Below are positions 26,975 to 35,697 of a stretch of DNA of 64,000 nt, piece by piece. Numbering within the stretch: position 1 is the first letter of the stretch; each line of letters begins with the position of its first letter. The notes beneath the pieces were generated by a model that had not been told where the DNA came from, ran no database searches, and saw nothing but the letters and a program-made list of their open reading frames with translations. A program made the position numbers and the translations under genes. Source of the DNA: Sphingomonas sp. GC_Shp_5 (GTDB lineage: Bacteria; Pseudomonadota; Alphaproteobacteria; Sphingomonadales; Sphingomonadaceae); assembly GCF_026540855.1 (NCBI RefSeq), contig NZ_JALNUP010000001.1, positions 372,001 to 436,000 of the forward strand, in the 5' to 3' direction.

Positions 26975-28513
26975 CTAGGCTTCCAGCTCGCGCATCAGCG
27001 TGCGCACCGCGGCGTCGATGTCGCGGTCCTGGTCGCGCAATTCCTCGATCTTGCGCACGGCGTGGATCACCGTGGAATGATCACGCCCGCCGAACTTGCG
27101 GCCGATCTCGGGCAGCGAGCGCGTCGTCAGCCGCTTGGCGAGATACATGGCAATCTGGCGCGGGCGGGCGACGGCGCGGCTGCGGCGCGCCGAGACGAGG
27201 TCGAGCGGCTTCAGCTCGAAATGCTGGCTGACCAGCTTCTGGATCTCGTCGATCGTCACCCGGCGCTGGGCGCCACGGAGCAACTCGCCGAGCGTCGCCA
27301 CCGCGAAATCGAGATCGATGGTGTCGCCGGTGAGATGGGCATAAGCGATGACGCGGTTGAGCGCGCCCTCGAGCTCGCGGATGTTGGCGTGGATGCGGGC
27401 AGCGAGCAGGTCGAGCACCTCGTCAGGCACGCGGGCCTCGGGAAGGTCGGCAAGCTTGCGTTCCAGTATGGAACGCCGCAGCGTGAGGTCCGGCGACTTG
27501 ATGTCCGCGACCAGCCCGACAGACATCCGGCTGATGATCCGCGCTTCCACCCCTTCGAGCGCCTGGGGGCACCGATCGGCCGAGATCACCAGCCGCTTGC
27601 CCGCGCTCATGATCTCGTTGACGGTGTGGAAGAACTCTTCCTGGGTGGCGTCCTTGCCGGCGATGAACTGCAGGTCGTCGATCAGCAGCAGGTCGGCGCC
27701 GCGCAGCCGCTGCTTGAACGCGAAGGTGTCGCGCGCGCGCATCGCCGCGACGAAGTCGAACATAAAGCGCTCGGCCGACATGCACAGCACTGTCGCATCG
27801 GGATGCGCCGCGAGGAACGCATGGCCGATCGCATGCATCAGGTGGGTCTTGCCCTGGCCGGTGCCGCTGTGGAGAAACAGCGGGCTGAACCTGGGCGGAC
27901 CCGGCTCGGCGAGCACTTTGGCAGCGTTGAACGCCACCCGGTTGGTCGCGTCAACGACGAACCGCTCGAAGGTGAAGCGTGCGTCGAGTGGCGGGCGCTC
28001 GGCCGGCGCGCGCACGACCGCGGCGGCGGCGACGGCGACGGGCTTCAACGCCGCGATTGCCGCCGAGACGTGAAAGCGGCCAGGCGCCGGGGTCTCGGCC
28101 GGCGCCGGCACCTGAGCCGCTGGGGCCGCGAGCGCTGGCGCTGGAGCTGCGGCAGCGGCCGGCGCCGCCACATGGAAACGGCTCGGCGGCGGCGGTGCGG
28201 GTGTTTCGGCCACGGGTGCCGGCACCTCGGCGACGAGCGTGACCGGCGCGGGGCGTGATGCCCGCGTCTCGATCGCGACGCTGCGCACCCGCGGCATCAA
28301 CGCCTTGAACTCAAGCAGCAGGCGATCCGCATAATGGCTACGGACCCAGTTGGTCATGAACGCGGACGGGAGGCCGAGGCGGATCGAGTCGGGCTCTTCG
28401 CCATCGATCAGCTCCATCGGCTTGAGCCATTGATCGAACAATCGCGCGCCGGCAGATTCGCGCAGGTTGGCGCGGACGCGGGCCCAGGCGCGATGCGCCT
28501 CGCTTCCCGTCAT
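26975..28513 (-). CDS. dnaA: Chromosomal replication initiator DnaA
   Basis: AAA+ initiator of 512 residues that opens oriC. Domain I is about residues 1-75. Domain II is an unusually long Ala/Pro linker (about 85-172) containing RFHV twice, at 112-115 and 146-149, each after ETPAP. Domain III has Walker A SGTGQGKTHLMHA, Walker B LLLIDDLQFIAGK, sensor I LVISADRCP and the Arg-containing box. Domain IV has the DnaA signature GGRDHSTVIHAVRKI. The ATG at 28513 follows AGGGGG-type bases. The neighbour rpsT is on the same strand with a 463-bp gap, an alphaproteobacterial arrangement. Confidence 0.97.
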   Translation of the reverse strand: MTGSEAHRAWARVRANLRESAGARLFDQWLKPMELIDGEEPDSIRLGLPSAFMTNWVRSHYADRLLLEFKALMPRVRSVAIETRASRPAPVTLVAEVPAPVAETPAPPPPSRFHVAAPAAAAAPAPALAAPAAQVPAPAETPAPGRFHVSAAIAALKPVAVAAAAVVRAPAERPPLDARFTFERFVVDATNRVAFNAAKVLAEPGPPRFSPLFLHSGTGQGKTHLMHAIGHAFLAAHPDATVLCMSAERFMFDFVAAMRARDTFAFKQRLRGADLLLIDDLQFIAGKDATQEEFFHTVNEIMSAGKRLVISADRCPQALEGVEARIISRMSVGLVADIKSPDLTLRRSILERKLADLPEARVPDEVLDLLAARIHANIRELEGALNRVIAYAHLTGDTIDLDFAVATLGELLRGAQRRVTIDEIQKLVSQHFELKPLDLVSARRSRAVARPRQIAMYLAKRLTTRSLPEIGRKFGGRDHSTVIHAVRKIEELRDQDRDIDAAVRTLMRELEA

Positions 28514-28897
28514 CGCTGCCCCCTGCCCGTAAGCCAACGCACACACCTCCTCGATCTCGCACGCAGGGCGCGCAAGTAGCCAAATTGCGGACAGTAAGAG
28601 TTCCCCCTCACGGCCAGTCGGCCGATCGGCATGCTCACGCTGTTCAGTAACGCGGTGGTGAATACCGCCGCGGTGAGGGTCAGTTATGAAGGGTTGGCTG
28701 AGTCGATCAAGGCCTGCCCAGGTCGCATTTCTGAAATAAACCGGATTGACACTCCGTCAGCCCAGCAAATGCGTCAGATTTTTGATAAGTGATTGTTTCG
28801 GTGGGCTTTTATGCAGCGTTAACGGTTAAGCATCCACTCGAATCGCGGTAAGTCCTGGGTTTCTCTTTTCGTTCCAAATTCGCGCGTTTCGCACATC
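28514..28897. other. Non-coding, AT-richer dnaA upstream region
   Basis: No credible gene is seen in these 384 bases. Composition is visibly AT-richer than the rest of the window from about 28700 on. It contains GTTAACGGTTAA near 28818-28829 and two GANTC sites (28700-28704 and 28840-28844) of the kind methylated by CcrM in alphaproteobacteria. I find no good DnaA box (TTATNCACA). It should hold the dnaA promoter, but I cannot pick a convincing -35/-10 pair. There is no sign that this is oriC. Confidence 0.6.
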
Positions 28898-28927
28898 AAA
28901 AAACCCGCCGGGAATGATCCCGACGGG
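28898..28927 (-). terminator. Rho-independent terminator of rpsT
   Basis: Read on the minus strand, a 10-bp stem (CCCGTCGGGA / TCCCGGCGGG, one mismatch) with a 4-nt loop is followed by six T residues. It lies 50 nt past the rpsT stop. It separates rpsT transcription from dnaA, so dnaA needs its own promoter further down. Confidence 0.88.
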
Positions 28928-28976
28928 CTAAACTTTTGAGCCTGAACACTTAGTCCCGGCCGAGACCCTTATGGTC

Positions 28977-29240
28977 TCACGCCATCAGCGACAGACGCTT
29001 GGTGAGGCGGGCGAACTTGCGGCTCGCGGTGTTCTTGTGGAGCACGCCCTTGGCGACGCCGCGCGCCAGCTCAGGCTGTGCCTGCTGCAGCGCCACCGCC
29101 GCCGCCGACTTGTCGCCCGAGGCGAGTGCCGACTCAACCTTCTTGATGAAGGTGCGGATACGGCCGACACGCGCGCCATTCACTTCGGCGCGGGCCTGGT
29201 TACGACGGATGCGCTTCTTGGCTTGCGGCGTGTTCGCCAT
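28977..29240 (-). CDS. rpsT: 30S ribosomal protein S20
   Basis: Complete S20 of 87 residues ([20 protein letters not shown], with [17 protein letters not shown] at the end), a 16S rRNA-binding protein of the small subunit. It is monocistronic, with its own terminator downstream. The 126-bp upstream spacer contains GTCAA-N5-TTGAC at 29339-29353, whose TTGAC could be the -35 box. Confidence 0.97.
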   Translation of the reverse strand: MANTPQAKKRIRRNQARAEVNGARVGRIRTFIKKVESALASGDKSAAAVALQQAQPELARGVAKGVLHKNTASRKFARLTKRLSLMA

Positions 29241-29338
29241 TCTTACGTCCTCGAAATCTCTGAAACGGTGAAAAAGGGGCGCCGGATAGACCCTACGCCC
29301 TCTCGAAGGCGCTGCCCTTAGCGATTGCCGGGCGGCCG

Positions 29339-29353
29339 GTCAACCAACTTGAC
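29339..29353 (-). promoter_or_regulatory. Inverted repeat with possible rpsT -35 box
   Basis: GTCAA-CCAAC-TTGAC on the plus strand is a perfect 5-bp inverted repeat, so TTGAC occurs on both strands. On the minus strand it could be the -35 of rpsT, but the -10 expected 17 nt further (TAAGGG) is poor. It lies just past the 3' end of mutM. Confidence 0.3.
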
Positions 29354-29366
29354 CCCTTCTGGCAGG

Positions 29367-30182
29367 TCACTGGCGCTGGCAGCGCGGGCACCAGAAGGTG
29401 GAGCGGCCGTTCTCGGTGCGGCGCTGGACGATGCCGCCGCAATGGCACGGCTCACCTTCTCGGCCATAGACCAGGAACTGCTTGGAGAAATAGCCAAGCT
29501 CGCCATCGGGCCGGGCATAATCGCGCAGGGTGGAGCCACCCGCCTCGATCGCCGCGAGCAGCACTTCGCGCACCGCCACCGCCAGCCGGTCGAGCCTGGC
29601 GCGCGCGATCTGCCCAGCCGCGCGGCTCGGTGCGATGCGGGCGACATGAAGCGCCTCGCACACATAGATATTGCCAAGGCCAGCGACGATCCGCTGGTCG
29701 AGCAGCATCGCCTTGATCGGCGCGGTTCGGCCGGCGAGGGCCTTGTGCAAATAGGCCCCGGTGAAACCGGGCCCGAGCGGCTCGGGGCCCATTGCCATGA
29801 ACGGCGGATAGGCCTCGATCGTCTCAGTTGGCCACAGGTCGAGGAAGCCGAACCGGCGGGGGTCGTTGAGCGCGAGCGTTCGCCCCTGCTCGGTCTCCAT
29901 CTCCAGATGATCGTGCGCGATCGATTCGGTCGGATCCACCCGCCACCGCCCTGACATGCCGAGATGGAAGATCAGCGTGTCGCCGCGATCGGTGTCGATC
30001 AGGCCGTATTTGGCGCGACGGCCAAGCGCGGTGACGCGCGCGCCGGTGAGCCGCTGGCGCAGGTCGACGGGGATCGCCTTGCGCAGATCGGCACGGCGCG
30101 GCTCGACGCGGGTGAGGCGCTGGCCGGCAAGCACGGGGGTGAGCCCGCGCACAGTGGTTTCAACTTCGGGGAGCTCGGGCAC
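29367..30182 (-). CDS. mutM: Formamidopyrimidine-DNA glycosylase (Fpg/MutM)
   Basis: Base-excision repair enzyme of 271 residues that removes 8-oxoguanine and nicks the abasic site. The N-terminus MPELPEVETTVRGL supplies catalytic Pro2 and Glu3. RRAKYGLI carries the beta-hairpin Lys, and LDQRIVAGLGNIYVCEAL is the helix-two-turn-helix. The C-terminal zinc finger is complete (CHCGG...CPRC). It diverges from ubiE with 56 bp between start codons. Confidence 0.97.
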   Translation of the reverse strand: MPELPEVETTVRGLTPVLAGQRLTRVEPRRADLRKAIPVDLRQRLTGARVTALGRRAKYGLIDTDRGDTLIFHLGMSGRWRVDPTESIAHDHLEMETEQGRTLALNDPRRFGFLDLWPTETIEAYPPFMAMGPEPLGPGFTGAYLHKALAGRTAPIKAMLLDQRIVAGLGNIYVCEALHVARIAPSRAAGQIARARLDRLAVAVREVLLAAIEAGGSTLRDYARPDGELGYFSKQFLVYGREGEPCHCGGIVQRRTENGRSTFWCPRCQRQ

Positions 30183-30238
30183 GGCTTTCAGCTAGGTTGC
30201 GTTTGCCCCTGCCACAAGCACTGGCTACAGCCGCTCGC

Positions 30239-30970
30239 ATGACTGACACCGTCTCCTTCGGCTACGAAGACATTCCCGCCGACCAGAAGACCGCCCGCGT
30301 CGGCGGCGTCTTCACCAATGTCGCCGCGAAATATGATTTGATGAACGACGCCATGTCGGGGGGCATGCACCGGCTGTGGAAGGATCGCTTTGTCCGCCGC
30401 GTCCAACCGCGCGAGGCCGAGCAGATCCTCGACATGGCCGGGGGCACGGGTGACATCGCCTTCCGCCTCGCGCGCTCCGGCGCCTCGGTGACGGTAGCCG
30501 ATATCAACCCCGCGATGCTCGAAGTGGGCATGGAGCGTGCCGCCAAGCGCGGCATCGACGGGCTGGTGTGGACCGAGGCCAACGCCGAGGTGCTGACCTT
30601 TCCCGACAAGTTCTTTGACGCCTATACGATCGCCTTCGGCATCCGCAACGTCACCGACATTCCGCAGGCGCTGCGCGAAGCCCATCGCGTGCTGCGCCGC
30701 GGCGGCCGCTTCTTCTGCCTCGAATTCTCCACCACGGTGTGGCCCGGCTTCAAGGAAGTGTACGACAGCTATTCGCACAAGCTGGTGCCGCAGCTCGGCC
30801 AGCTGCTGGCGCAGGACGCCGACAGCTATCGCTATCTGATCGAATCGATCCGCCGCTTCCCCGACATGCCGACCTTTCAGGGCATGATAAAGGAGGCCGG
30901 CTTCCTCCGGACCAAGGTGGAGCCGCTGCTCGGCGGGCTGGTGGCGATCCACAGCGGCTGGAAGATTTGA
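30239..30970 (+). CDS. ubiE: Ubiquinone/menaquinone C-methyltransferase UbiE
   Basis: SAM-dependent methyltransferase of 243 residues for the C-methyl step of quinone synthesis. It has AAKYDLMNDAMSGGMHRLWK, the SAM motif ILDMAGGTGDIAFRLA, and the family signatures DAYTIAFGIRNVTDIPQALR and LVPQLGQLLAQDADSYRYL. The ATG at 30239 was chosen over one 42 nt upstream because TDTVSFGYEDI matches family starts. ubiB follows after 7 nt, forming a ubi operon. Confidence 0.97.
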   Translation: MTDTVSFGYEDIPADQKTARVGGVFTNVAAKYDLMNDAMSGGMHRLWKDRFVRRVQPREAEQILDMAGGTGDIAFRLARSGASVTVADINPAMLEVGMERAAKRGIDGLVWTEANAEVLTFPDKFFDAYTIAFGIRNVTDIPQALREAHRVLRRGGRFFCLEFSTTVWPGFKEVYDSYSHKLVPQLGQLLAQDADSYRYLIESIRRFPDMPTFQGMIKEAGFLRTKVEPLLGGLVAIHSGWKI

Positions 30971-30977
30971 CCCGCCA

Positions 30978-32513
30978 GTGACATCGCCCCTCGTCCATAG
31001 CTGGCGCCTGCTCAAATGGGGCCGGATCCTCGCACGCCACGGCGCGCTGCGCGGGATCGAGCGCGATCCCAACACCCCGGCACCGGTCCGCCGGCTCGCC
31101 CGCATCGCCCGATTCGGCGCGCGGGTGCCGGCGCAGCCACGCTACGCCGATGCCTTCCAGGCGATCGGACCGGCGGCGATCAAGCTCGGCCAGACGCTGG
31201 CGACCAGGCCTGATCTGGTCGGTGAACATGCCGCGCACGATCTGCTGCGGCTGCAGGACCAACTGCCGCCGGTACCGTTCGAGACGATCCGCGCAGCGAT
31301 GGCGGCAAGCTTCGGCCGTGATCCGAACGAGCTGTTCCAGCGCATCGAGGAAGTGCCGGTCGGCGCCGCGTCGATTGCACAGGTCCACCGCGCGATCACA
31401 ACCGACGGCCGCCAGGTCGCGGTGAAGGTGCTGCGCCCCGGCGTTGAGGACGATTTCACCCGCGCCATCGATACCTATCAATGGGCCGCCGCCCAGCTCG
31501 AGGGCATGAGCATCGAGGCGCGGCGGCTGCGCCCGCGGCTGACGGTGGAGAATTTCCGCCGCTGGACGCTGCGCGAGCTCAACTTCCGTCGCGAAGCGGC
31601 CTCGGCGTCCGAACTTGCCGAATCGATGACTGCCGAGCCCGATTTCGAGGTGCCGGCGATCGACTGGCAGCGCTCCACCGCCAAAGTGCTGACGATCGAG
31701 TGGATCGACGGCATCAAGCTGTCTGACCGTGCCGCCTTGCTCGCGGCGGGCTATGACCTGCCCAAGCTTGCCAGCACACTGGTCCACGCCTTCCTGCGCC
31801 AGGCCATCGCGGAAGGGTTCTTCCATGCCGACATGCACCAGGGCAATCTCTTCGCGCTGCCTGGCAACAAGATCGCCGCGATCGACTTCGGCATCATGGG
31901 CCGGATCGACCGCCGCGCCCGGGTGTGGCTTGCAGAGATCCTCTACGGGCTGATCACCGGCAACTATAAGCGCGTCGCCGAGATCCACTTCGAGGCCGGT
32001 TATGTGCCGAGCCACCACAATGTCGCCGAATTCGCTACCGCGCTGCGCGCGGTCGGCGAGCCGATGCGTGGCCTGCCGGTCAAGGACATGTCGATCGGGA
32101 TGATGCTCGACGGGCTGTTCTCGATTACCCGCGACTTCGACATGGTCACCCAGCCCCACCTGCTGCTGCTCCAGAAGACGATGGTGATGGTGGAGGGCGT
32201 CGCCACCGGGCTCGATCCCAACATCAACCTGTGGGACACTGCGGCGCCGTTCGTGCGCGAATGGATCCGCACCGAGCTCGGCCCCGAGGCGGCGGTGGCG
32301 GACCGGTTGATCACCGACTTGCGCACGCTCGCTCGGTTGCCCGATCTCGTCCGCCGCATCGAAGCGCATTATCCGGTGCCGGGCGGCGAACCGCCCTCGC
32401 TGCCGTTGCGCGAGATAGAGGTGGTGCGGATCGGTGGCGGCTGGCGCTATGCCGCCGTCGCCCTGCTCGCCGCCGCGGCAAGCGTAGGCGCGACCCTTCT
32501 GATGATCCACTAG
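30978..32513 (+). CDS. ubiB: UbiB family kinase-like protein (ubiquinone biosynthesis)
   Basis: Atypical protein-kinase-like ATPase of 511 residues required for ubiquinone synthesis. The family KxGQ motif is AIKLGQTLATRPDLV. The Ala-rich nucleotide loop is VPVGAASIAQVHRA, and the kinase core has GFFHADMHQGNLF and AIDFGIMGRI in place of HRD and DFG. The C-terminus carries hydrophobic membrane segments (AAVALLAAAASVGATLLMI). The start is the GTG at 30978, 7 nt after ubiE. Confidence 0.96.
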   Translation: MTSPLVHSWRLLKWGRILARHGALRGIERDPNTPAPVRRLARIARFGARVPAQPRYADAFQAIGPAAIKLGQTLATRPDLVGEHAAHDLLRLQDQLPPVPFETIRAAMAASFGRDPNELFQRIEEVPVGAASIAQVHRAITTDGRQVAVKVLRPGVEDDFTRAIDTYQWAAAQLEGMSIEARRLRPRLTVENFRRWTLRELNFRREAASASELAESMTAEPDFEVPAIDWQRSTAKVLTIEWIDGIKLSDRAALLAAGYDLPKLASTLVHAFLRQAIAEGFFHADMHQGNLFALPGNKIAAIDFGIMGRIDRRARVWLAEILYGLITGNYKRVAEIHFEAGYVPSHHNVAEFATALRAVGEPMRGLPVKDMSIGMMLDGLFSITRDFDMVTQPHLLLLQKTMVMVEGVATGLDPNINLWDTAAPFVREWIRTELGPEAAVADRLITDLRTLARLPDLVRRIEAHYPVPGGEPPSLPLREIEVVRIGGGWRYAAVALLAAAASVGATLLMIH

Positions 32514-32520
32514 GGCCGCG

Positions 32521-33642
32521 ATGACCCGACGCCCGCTCAGCCCGATCTGGCTCGCTCAGCCATCGCGCTTCGCGTCGATCTCGCCGTGGCGCGGGCGGAT
32601 CGGGCTGGTGCTGGTCGCCCTGCTGCTGCTGGCGACACTGCTCGTCTTTGCGACCCCTATGCCGCCAGCGGCAAGCCGCGATCCGGCGAGGCGCGCTGAC
32701 GATCAGGCCGATGTCGTCCTATATGAAACGATCGTCGAAGGCGTGCGCCACGGCGGTGATTATTATCAGGTCGCCGCCAATGCCCAGCGGGCCGGCAATT
32801 ACCCGCTGAAGCCGTTCGTGACATTTCGGCTGCCAACGCTGGCGGTGGTGCAAGGATCGATCCCATCCTGGGCGACGCCATTATTGCTGTATGCCCTGGC
32901 TCTGGCTGTGTTTGTAGCCTGGTATCGCCGGCTGGCGCCGGTGTTCTCACGACCGCCGCCGCTGCTCATCGCGATGGCGCTGCTGGCAGCGGGGATGATG
33001 GCGTTTGTTCAGGCCGAGCTGGCGCCATTCCACGAAATCTGGGCGGGGATGTTCGTCGCGTTGTCGCTGGCAGTGCGACGACCGGGCGCGTGGCTGCCGG
33101 CGGCGGCGTTCGGACTTGTTGCCGTGCTGATCCGGGAAACTGCCGCGCCTTACTTGGCCCTGATGGCCGTGATGGCGTGGATCGACGGCCAGCATCGCGA
33201 GGCGATCGGGTGGGGCATAGCGATCACGATCTTGGGGGTCGTACTGACGCTTCACGCTCATGCCGTCGCGCAGGTCGTTCACCCGCTCGACCCGCAGTCG
33301 CCCGGCTGGGCGGGAATGCTCGGCTTTGGCTTCTTTATCCGCACCATGACGGTCTCGACGGCGCTGGCGCTGATGCCACTGTGGCTGGCGGCGCCGCTGA
33401 TCGGCCTGTCGCTGGTCGGCTGGGCGGCGTGGCGAGATCCGCTAGGGCTGCGGATGGTGCTGCTACTGGCGGGCTATGCGCTGGTGCTCTCGATCTTAGG
33501 ACGGCTCGACACCTTCTACTGGGGGTTGCTGGTGGCGCCGGCGATGCTCGTCGGGCTTGCCTTCGTCCCCGATGGCGTGCGCGATCTCGTCGCCGCCGCG
33601 CAGGACACCCGGCGGATCACGGTGACGAGGGTCACGCGATGA
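32521..33642 (+). CDS. Polytopic membrane protein, possibly GT-C type glycosyltransferase
   Basis: Membrane protein of 373 residues that I cannot name securely. After one N-terminal membrane segment (VLVALLLLATLLVFATPM) comes a periplasmic-looking stretch DVVLYETIVEGVRHGGDYYQ, an acidic loop of the kind found in lipid-phosphate-sugar (GT-C) mannosyltransferases. It is followed by about eight hydrophobic segments. It lies 7 nt after ubiB and overlaps the region before coaBC, so it sits in a housekeeping operon. Codon third positions look slightly less GC-rich than in its neighbours, a weak hint of different origin. Confidence 0.75.
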   Translation: MTRRPLSPIWLAQPSRFASISPWRGRIGLVLVALLLLATLLVFATPMPPAASRDPARRADDQADVVLYETIVEGVRHGGDYYQVAANAQRAGNYPLKPFVTFRLPTLAVVQGSIPSWATPLLLYALALAVFVAWYRRLAPVFSRPPPLLIAMALLAAGMMAFVQAELAPFHEIWAGMFVALSLAVRRPGAWLPAAAFGLVAVLIRETAAPYLALMAVMAWIDGQHREAIGWGIAITILGVVLTLHAHAVAQVVHPLDPQSPGWAGMLGFGFFIRTMTVSTALALMPLWLAAPLIGLSLVGWAAWRDPLGLRMVLLLAGYALVLSILGRLDTFYWGLLVAPAMLVGLAFVPDGVRDLVAAAQDTRRITVTRVTR

Positions 33643-33653
33643 GGGATAACGCG

Positions 33654-34853
33654 ATGAAACGCATCCTGCTGATCATCGGTGGCGGTATCGCCGCCTACAA
33701 GGCCTGCGAGCTGGTCCGCCTGCTGCGCAAGCGCGGCTATCGGGTTCGCTGCGTGCTCACCGCCGGGGCGAGCCATTTCGTCACGCCGATGACGCTCGCC
33801 GCGTTGAGCGAGGACAAGGTCTATACCGACCTGTGGGATCTCAAGGACGAGGCCGAGATGGGCCACATCCAGCTCAGCCGCGAGGCCGATCTGGTGGTGG
33901 TGGCGCCCGCCACCGCCGACCTCCTCGCCAAAATGGCCGCGGGGCTTGCCGACGATCTCGCCACGACGCTGCTGCTCGCCACCGACAAGCCCGTGCTCGC
34001 CGCGCCGGCGATGAACGTGCGGATGTGGGACCATGCCGCGACGCGCCGCAACGTCGCCCAGCTCCGCGGCGACGGCATCACCGTGATCGAGCCTGACGAG
34101 GGGCCGATGGCCTGTGGCGAGTTCGGCGCCGGCCGCCTGCCTGAGCCGCCGGCGATCGCCGACGCGATCGATGCGGCGCTTGCCGGCCATGCCGCGGTGC
34201 CGGCGCGGCAGCGGCTGGCGGGCCAGCGCATGTTGGTGACCGCCGGCCCCACCCATGAACCGATCGACCCCGTCCGCTACATTGCCAACCGCTCGTCCGG
34301 CCGGCAGGGCTTCGCGATCGCCGAGGCGTTGGCGCGCCTCGGCGCCGAGGTGACGCTGGTCGCCGGGCCGGTGACGCTGCCGACTCCTGCGGGCGTCCGC
34401 CGTGTCGATGTCGTCAGCGCCCAGGACATGGCCGATGCCGTCGCCGGCGCACTGCCCGTCGATGCCGCCATCATGGTCGCCGCCGTCGCCGACTGGCGGG
34501 TCGCGGCCGCGCCGCACAAGGTGAAGAAGGGCGATGCGCCGCCTGCCCTCAGCCTCACCGAAAATGTCGATATCCTTGCCACCGTCGCGCAGGGCCCCGC
34601 ACGGCCACGGCTGGTGGTCGGCTTCGCCGCCGAGACCGAGCAGGTGGTGGACCATGCCATCGCCAAGCGGGCCCGCAAGGGCGCCGACTGGATCGTCGGC
34701 AACGACGTCTCGGGCGACGTGTTCGGCGGCGACGCCAACACCGTCCACCTCGTGACCGCCGCCGGGGTCGAAACGTGGGAGCGCCTTGCCAAGGAGGCGG
34801 TCGCGGAGCGGCTCGCCAGCCGCATCGCCGATGCGCTAGAGGCAGGCGCATGA
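33654..34853 (+). CDS. coaBC: Bifunctional phosphopantothenoylcysteine decarboxylase/ligase
   Basis: Fused enzyme of 399 residues for two steps of coenzyme A synthesis. The CoaC half (about 1-185) is a flavoprotein decarboxylase: [45 protein letters not shown]. The CoaB half has [34 protein letters not shown] and AAVADWR. I chose the ATG at 33654, with GAGGG 8 nt upstream; the ATG at 33639 overlaps the previous stop and is also possible. dut follows with a 4-nt overlap. Confidence 0.96.
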   Translation: MKRILLIIGGGIAAYKACELVRLLRKRGYRVRCVLTAGASHFVTPMTLAALSEDKVYTDLWDLKDEAEMGHIQLSREADLVVVAPATADLLAKMAAGLADDLATTLLLATDKPVLAAPAMNVRMWDHAATRRNVAQLRGDGITVIEPDEGPMACGEFGAGRLPEPPAIADAIDAALAGHAAVPARQRLAGQRMLVTAGPTHEPIDPVRYIANRSSGRQGFAIAEALARLGAEVTLVAGPVTLPTPAGVRRVDVVSAQDMADAVAGALPVDAAIMVAAVADWRVAAAPHKVKKGDAPPALSLTENVDILATVAQGPARPRLVVGFAAETEQVVDHAIAKRARKGADWIVGNDVSGDVFGGDANTVHLVTAAGVETWERLAKEAVAERLASRIADALEAGA

Positions 34854-35293
34854 CTGATATCCGTGTCGCGCTGATGCGCCTGCCGCATGGGGAAGGCCTG
34901 CCGCTCCCCGCTTATGCCACCGACGGCGCCGCTGGCATGGACGTGGTCGCCGCCGAAACGCTGAGCCTTGCGCCCGGCGCCAGGGCGGCGGTCGCCACCG
35001 GCTTCGCCATCGCCATCCCTGCCGGCTTCGAGGTGCAGGTGCGCCCCCGCTCGGGGCTCGCGCTCAAGCACGGCGTTACCTGCCTCAACACGCCCGGCAC
35101 GATCGACTCCGACTATCGCGGCGAGGTGAAAGTGATCCTCGCCAACCTCGGTGACGAGCCGTTCGCCATCACCCGTGGCGACCGCATCGCCCAACTTGTC
35201 CCCGCCCCGGTTCAGCGCGCGACACTGGACGAGGTCGATGCGCTGGATCAGACCGGCAGAGGAATTGGAGGGTTCGGCTCGACCGGACGATGA
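34850..35293 (+). CDS. dut: Deoxyuridine 5'-triphosphate nucleotidohydrolase (dUTPase)
   Basis: Trimeric dUTPase of 147 residues that hydrolyses dUTP to dUMP. All five motifs are visible: [38 protein letters not shown] (catalytic Asp), RGDRIAQLV and the C-terminal arm [12 protein letters not shown]. The ATG at 34850 overlaps the coaBC stop. The coaBC-dut order is common in proteobacteria. Its stop overlaps the next start (ATGA). Confidence 0.97.
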   Translation: MTDIRVALMRLPHGEGLPLPAYATDGAAGMDVVAAETLSLAPGARAAVATGFAIAIPAGFEVQVRPRSGLALKHGVTCLNTPGTIDSDYRGEVKVILANLGDEPFAITRGDRIAQLVPAPVQRATLDEVDALDQTGRGIGGFGSTGR

Positions 35294-35697
35294 TGGCAAT
35301 GTTGGCAATAGCGATCCAGGCGGCGGCCGTGTTGGCCGCCCCCGCCCCCGTGCCGCCCCAGGACTGGAGCGGGCTGCCGGTGCTCGCCTATGCCAAGGCG
35401 CCTGACGGTGCGGCGGTGTCGGGGTTCGTCGCCGCCGAGGTGACGGCGGGGCGATGCCGCGCAGCCTCCGTGTCGCCGGCAGGCGCGACGCTTGCGGTCG
35501 ATGCCGCGGTGCTGGTCGCGCCGGACGGTCTTGCCCGCAAGGTGGTGCCGCGCGCGATCGATTGCCCCGCGGTCGAGCAATATGCCGCCGGCCTGATCTC
35601 CAGCACCGTCCGCGCCAATGCCGCCACCAACAGCCCGGTCGCCGTCGCGGGCGAAGGCTGGTACCGGACCACCCTCACCTTCTCCTGGAAGCCGTGA
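35290..35697 (+). CDS. Secreted protein of unknown function
   Basis: Protein of 135 residues with a signal peptide ([19 protein letters not shown]). The mature part has two Cys residues (RCRAASV and [10 protein letters not shown]) that could form a disulfide, and it ends in [12 protein letters not shown]. The pattern around [20 protein letters not shown] faintly recalls TonB C-terminal domains; that is only an impression. It overlaps dut and the MoeB-type gene by 4 nt each, so it is translated as part of this operon. Confidence 0.78.
   Translation: MMAMLAIAIQAAAVLAAPAPVPPQDWSGLPVLAYAKAPDGAAVSGFVAAEVTAGRCRAASVSPAGATLAVDAAVLVAPDGLARKVVPRAIDCPAVEQYAAGLISSTVRANAATNSPVAVAGEGWYRTTLTFSWKP

Noticed and set aside
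28514-28976. Possible chromosomal origin next to dnaA
   Set aside because: No clear DnaA boxes (TTATNCACA) or 13-mer repeats were found, and alphaproteobacterial origins are usually not beside dnaA.
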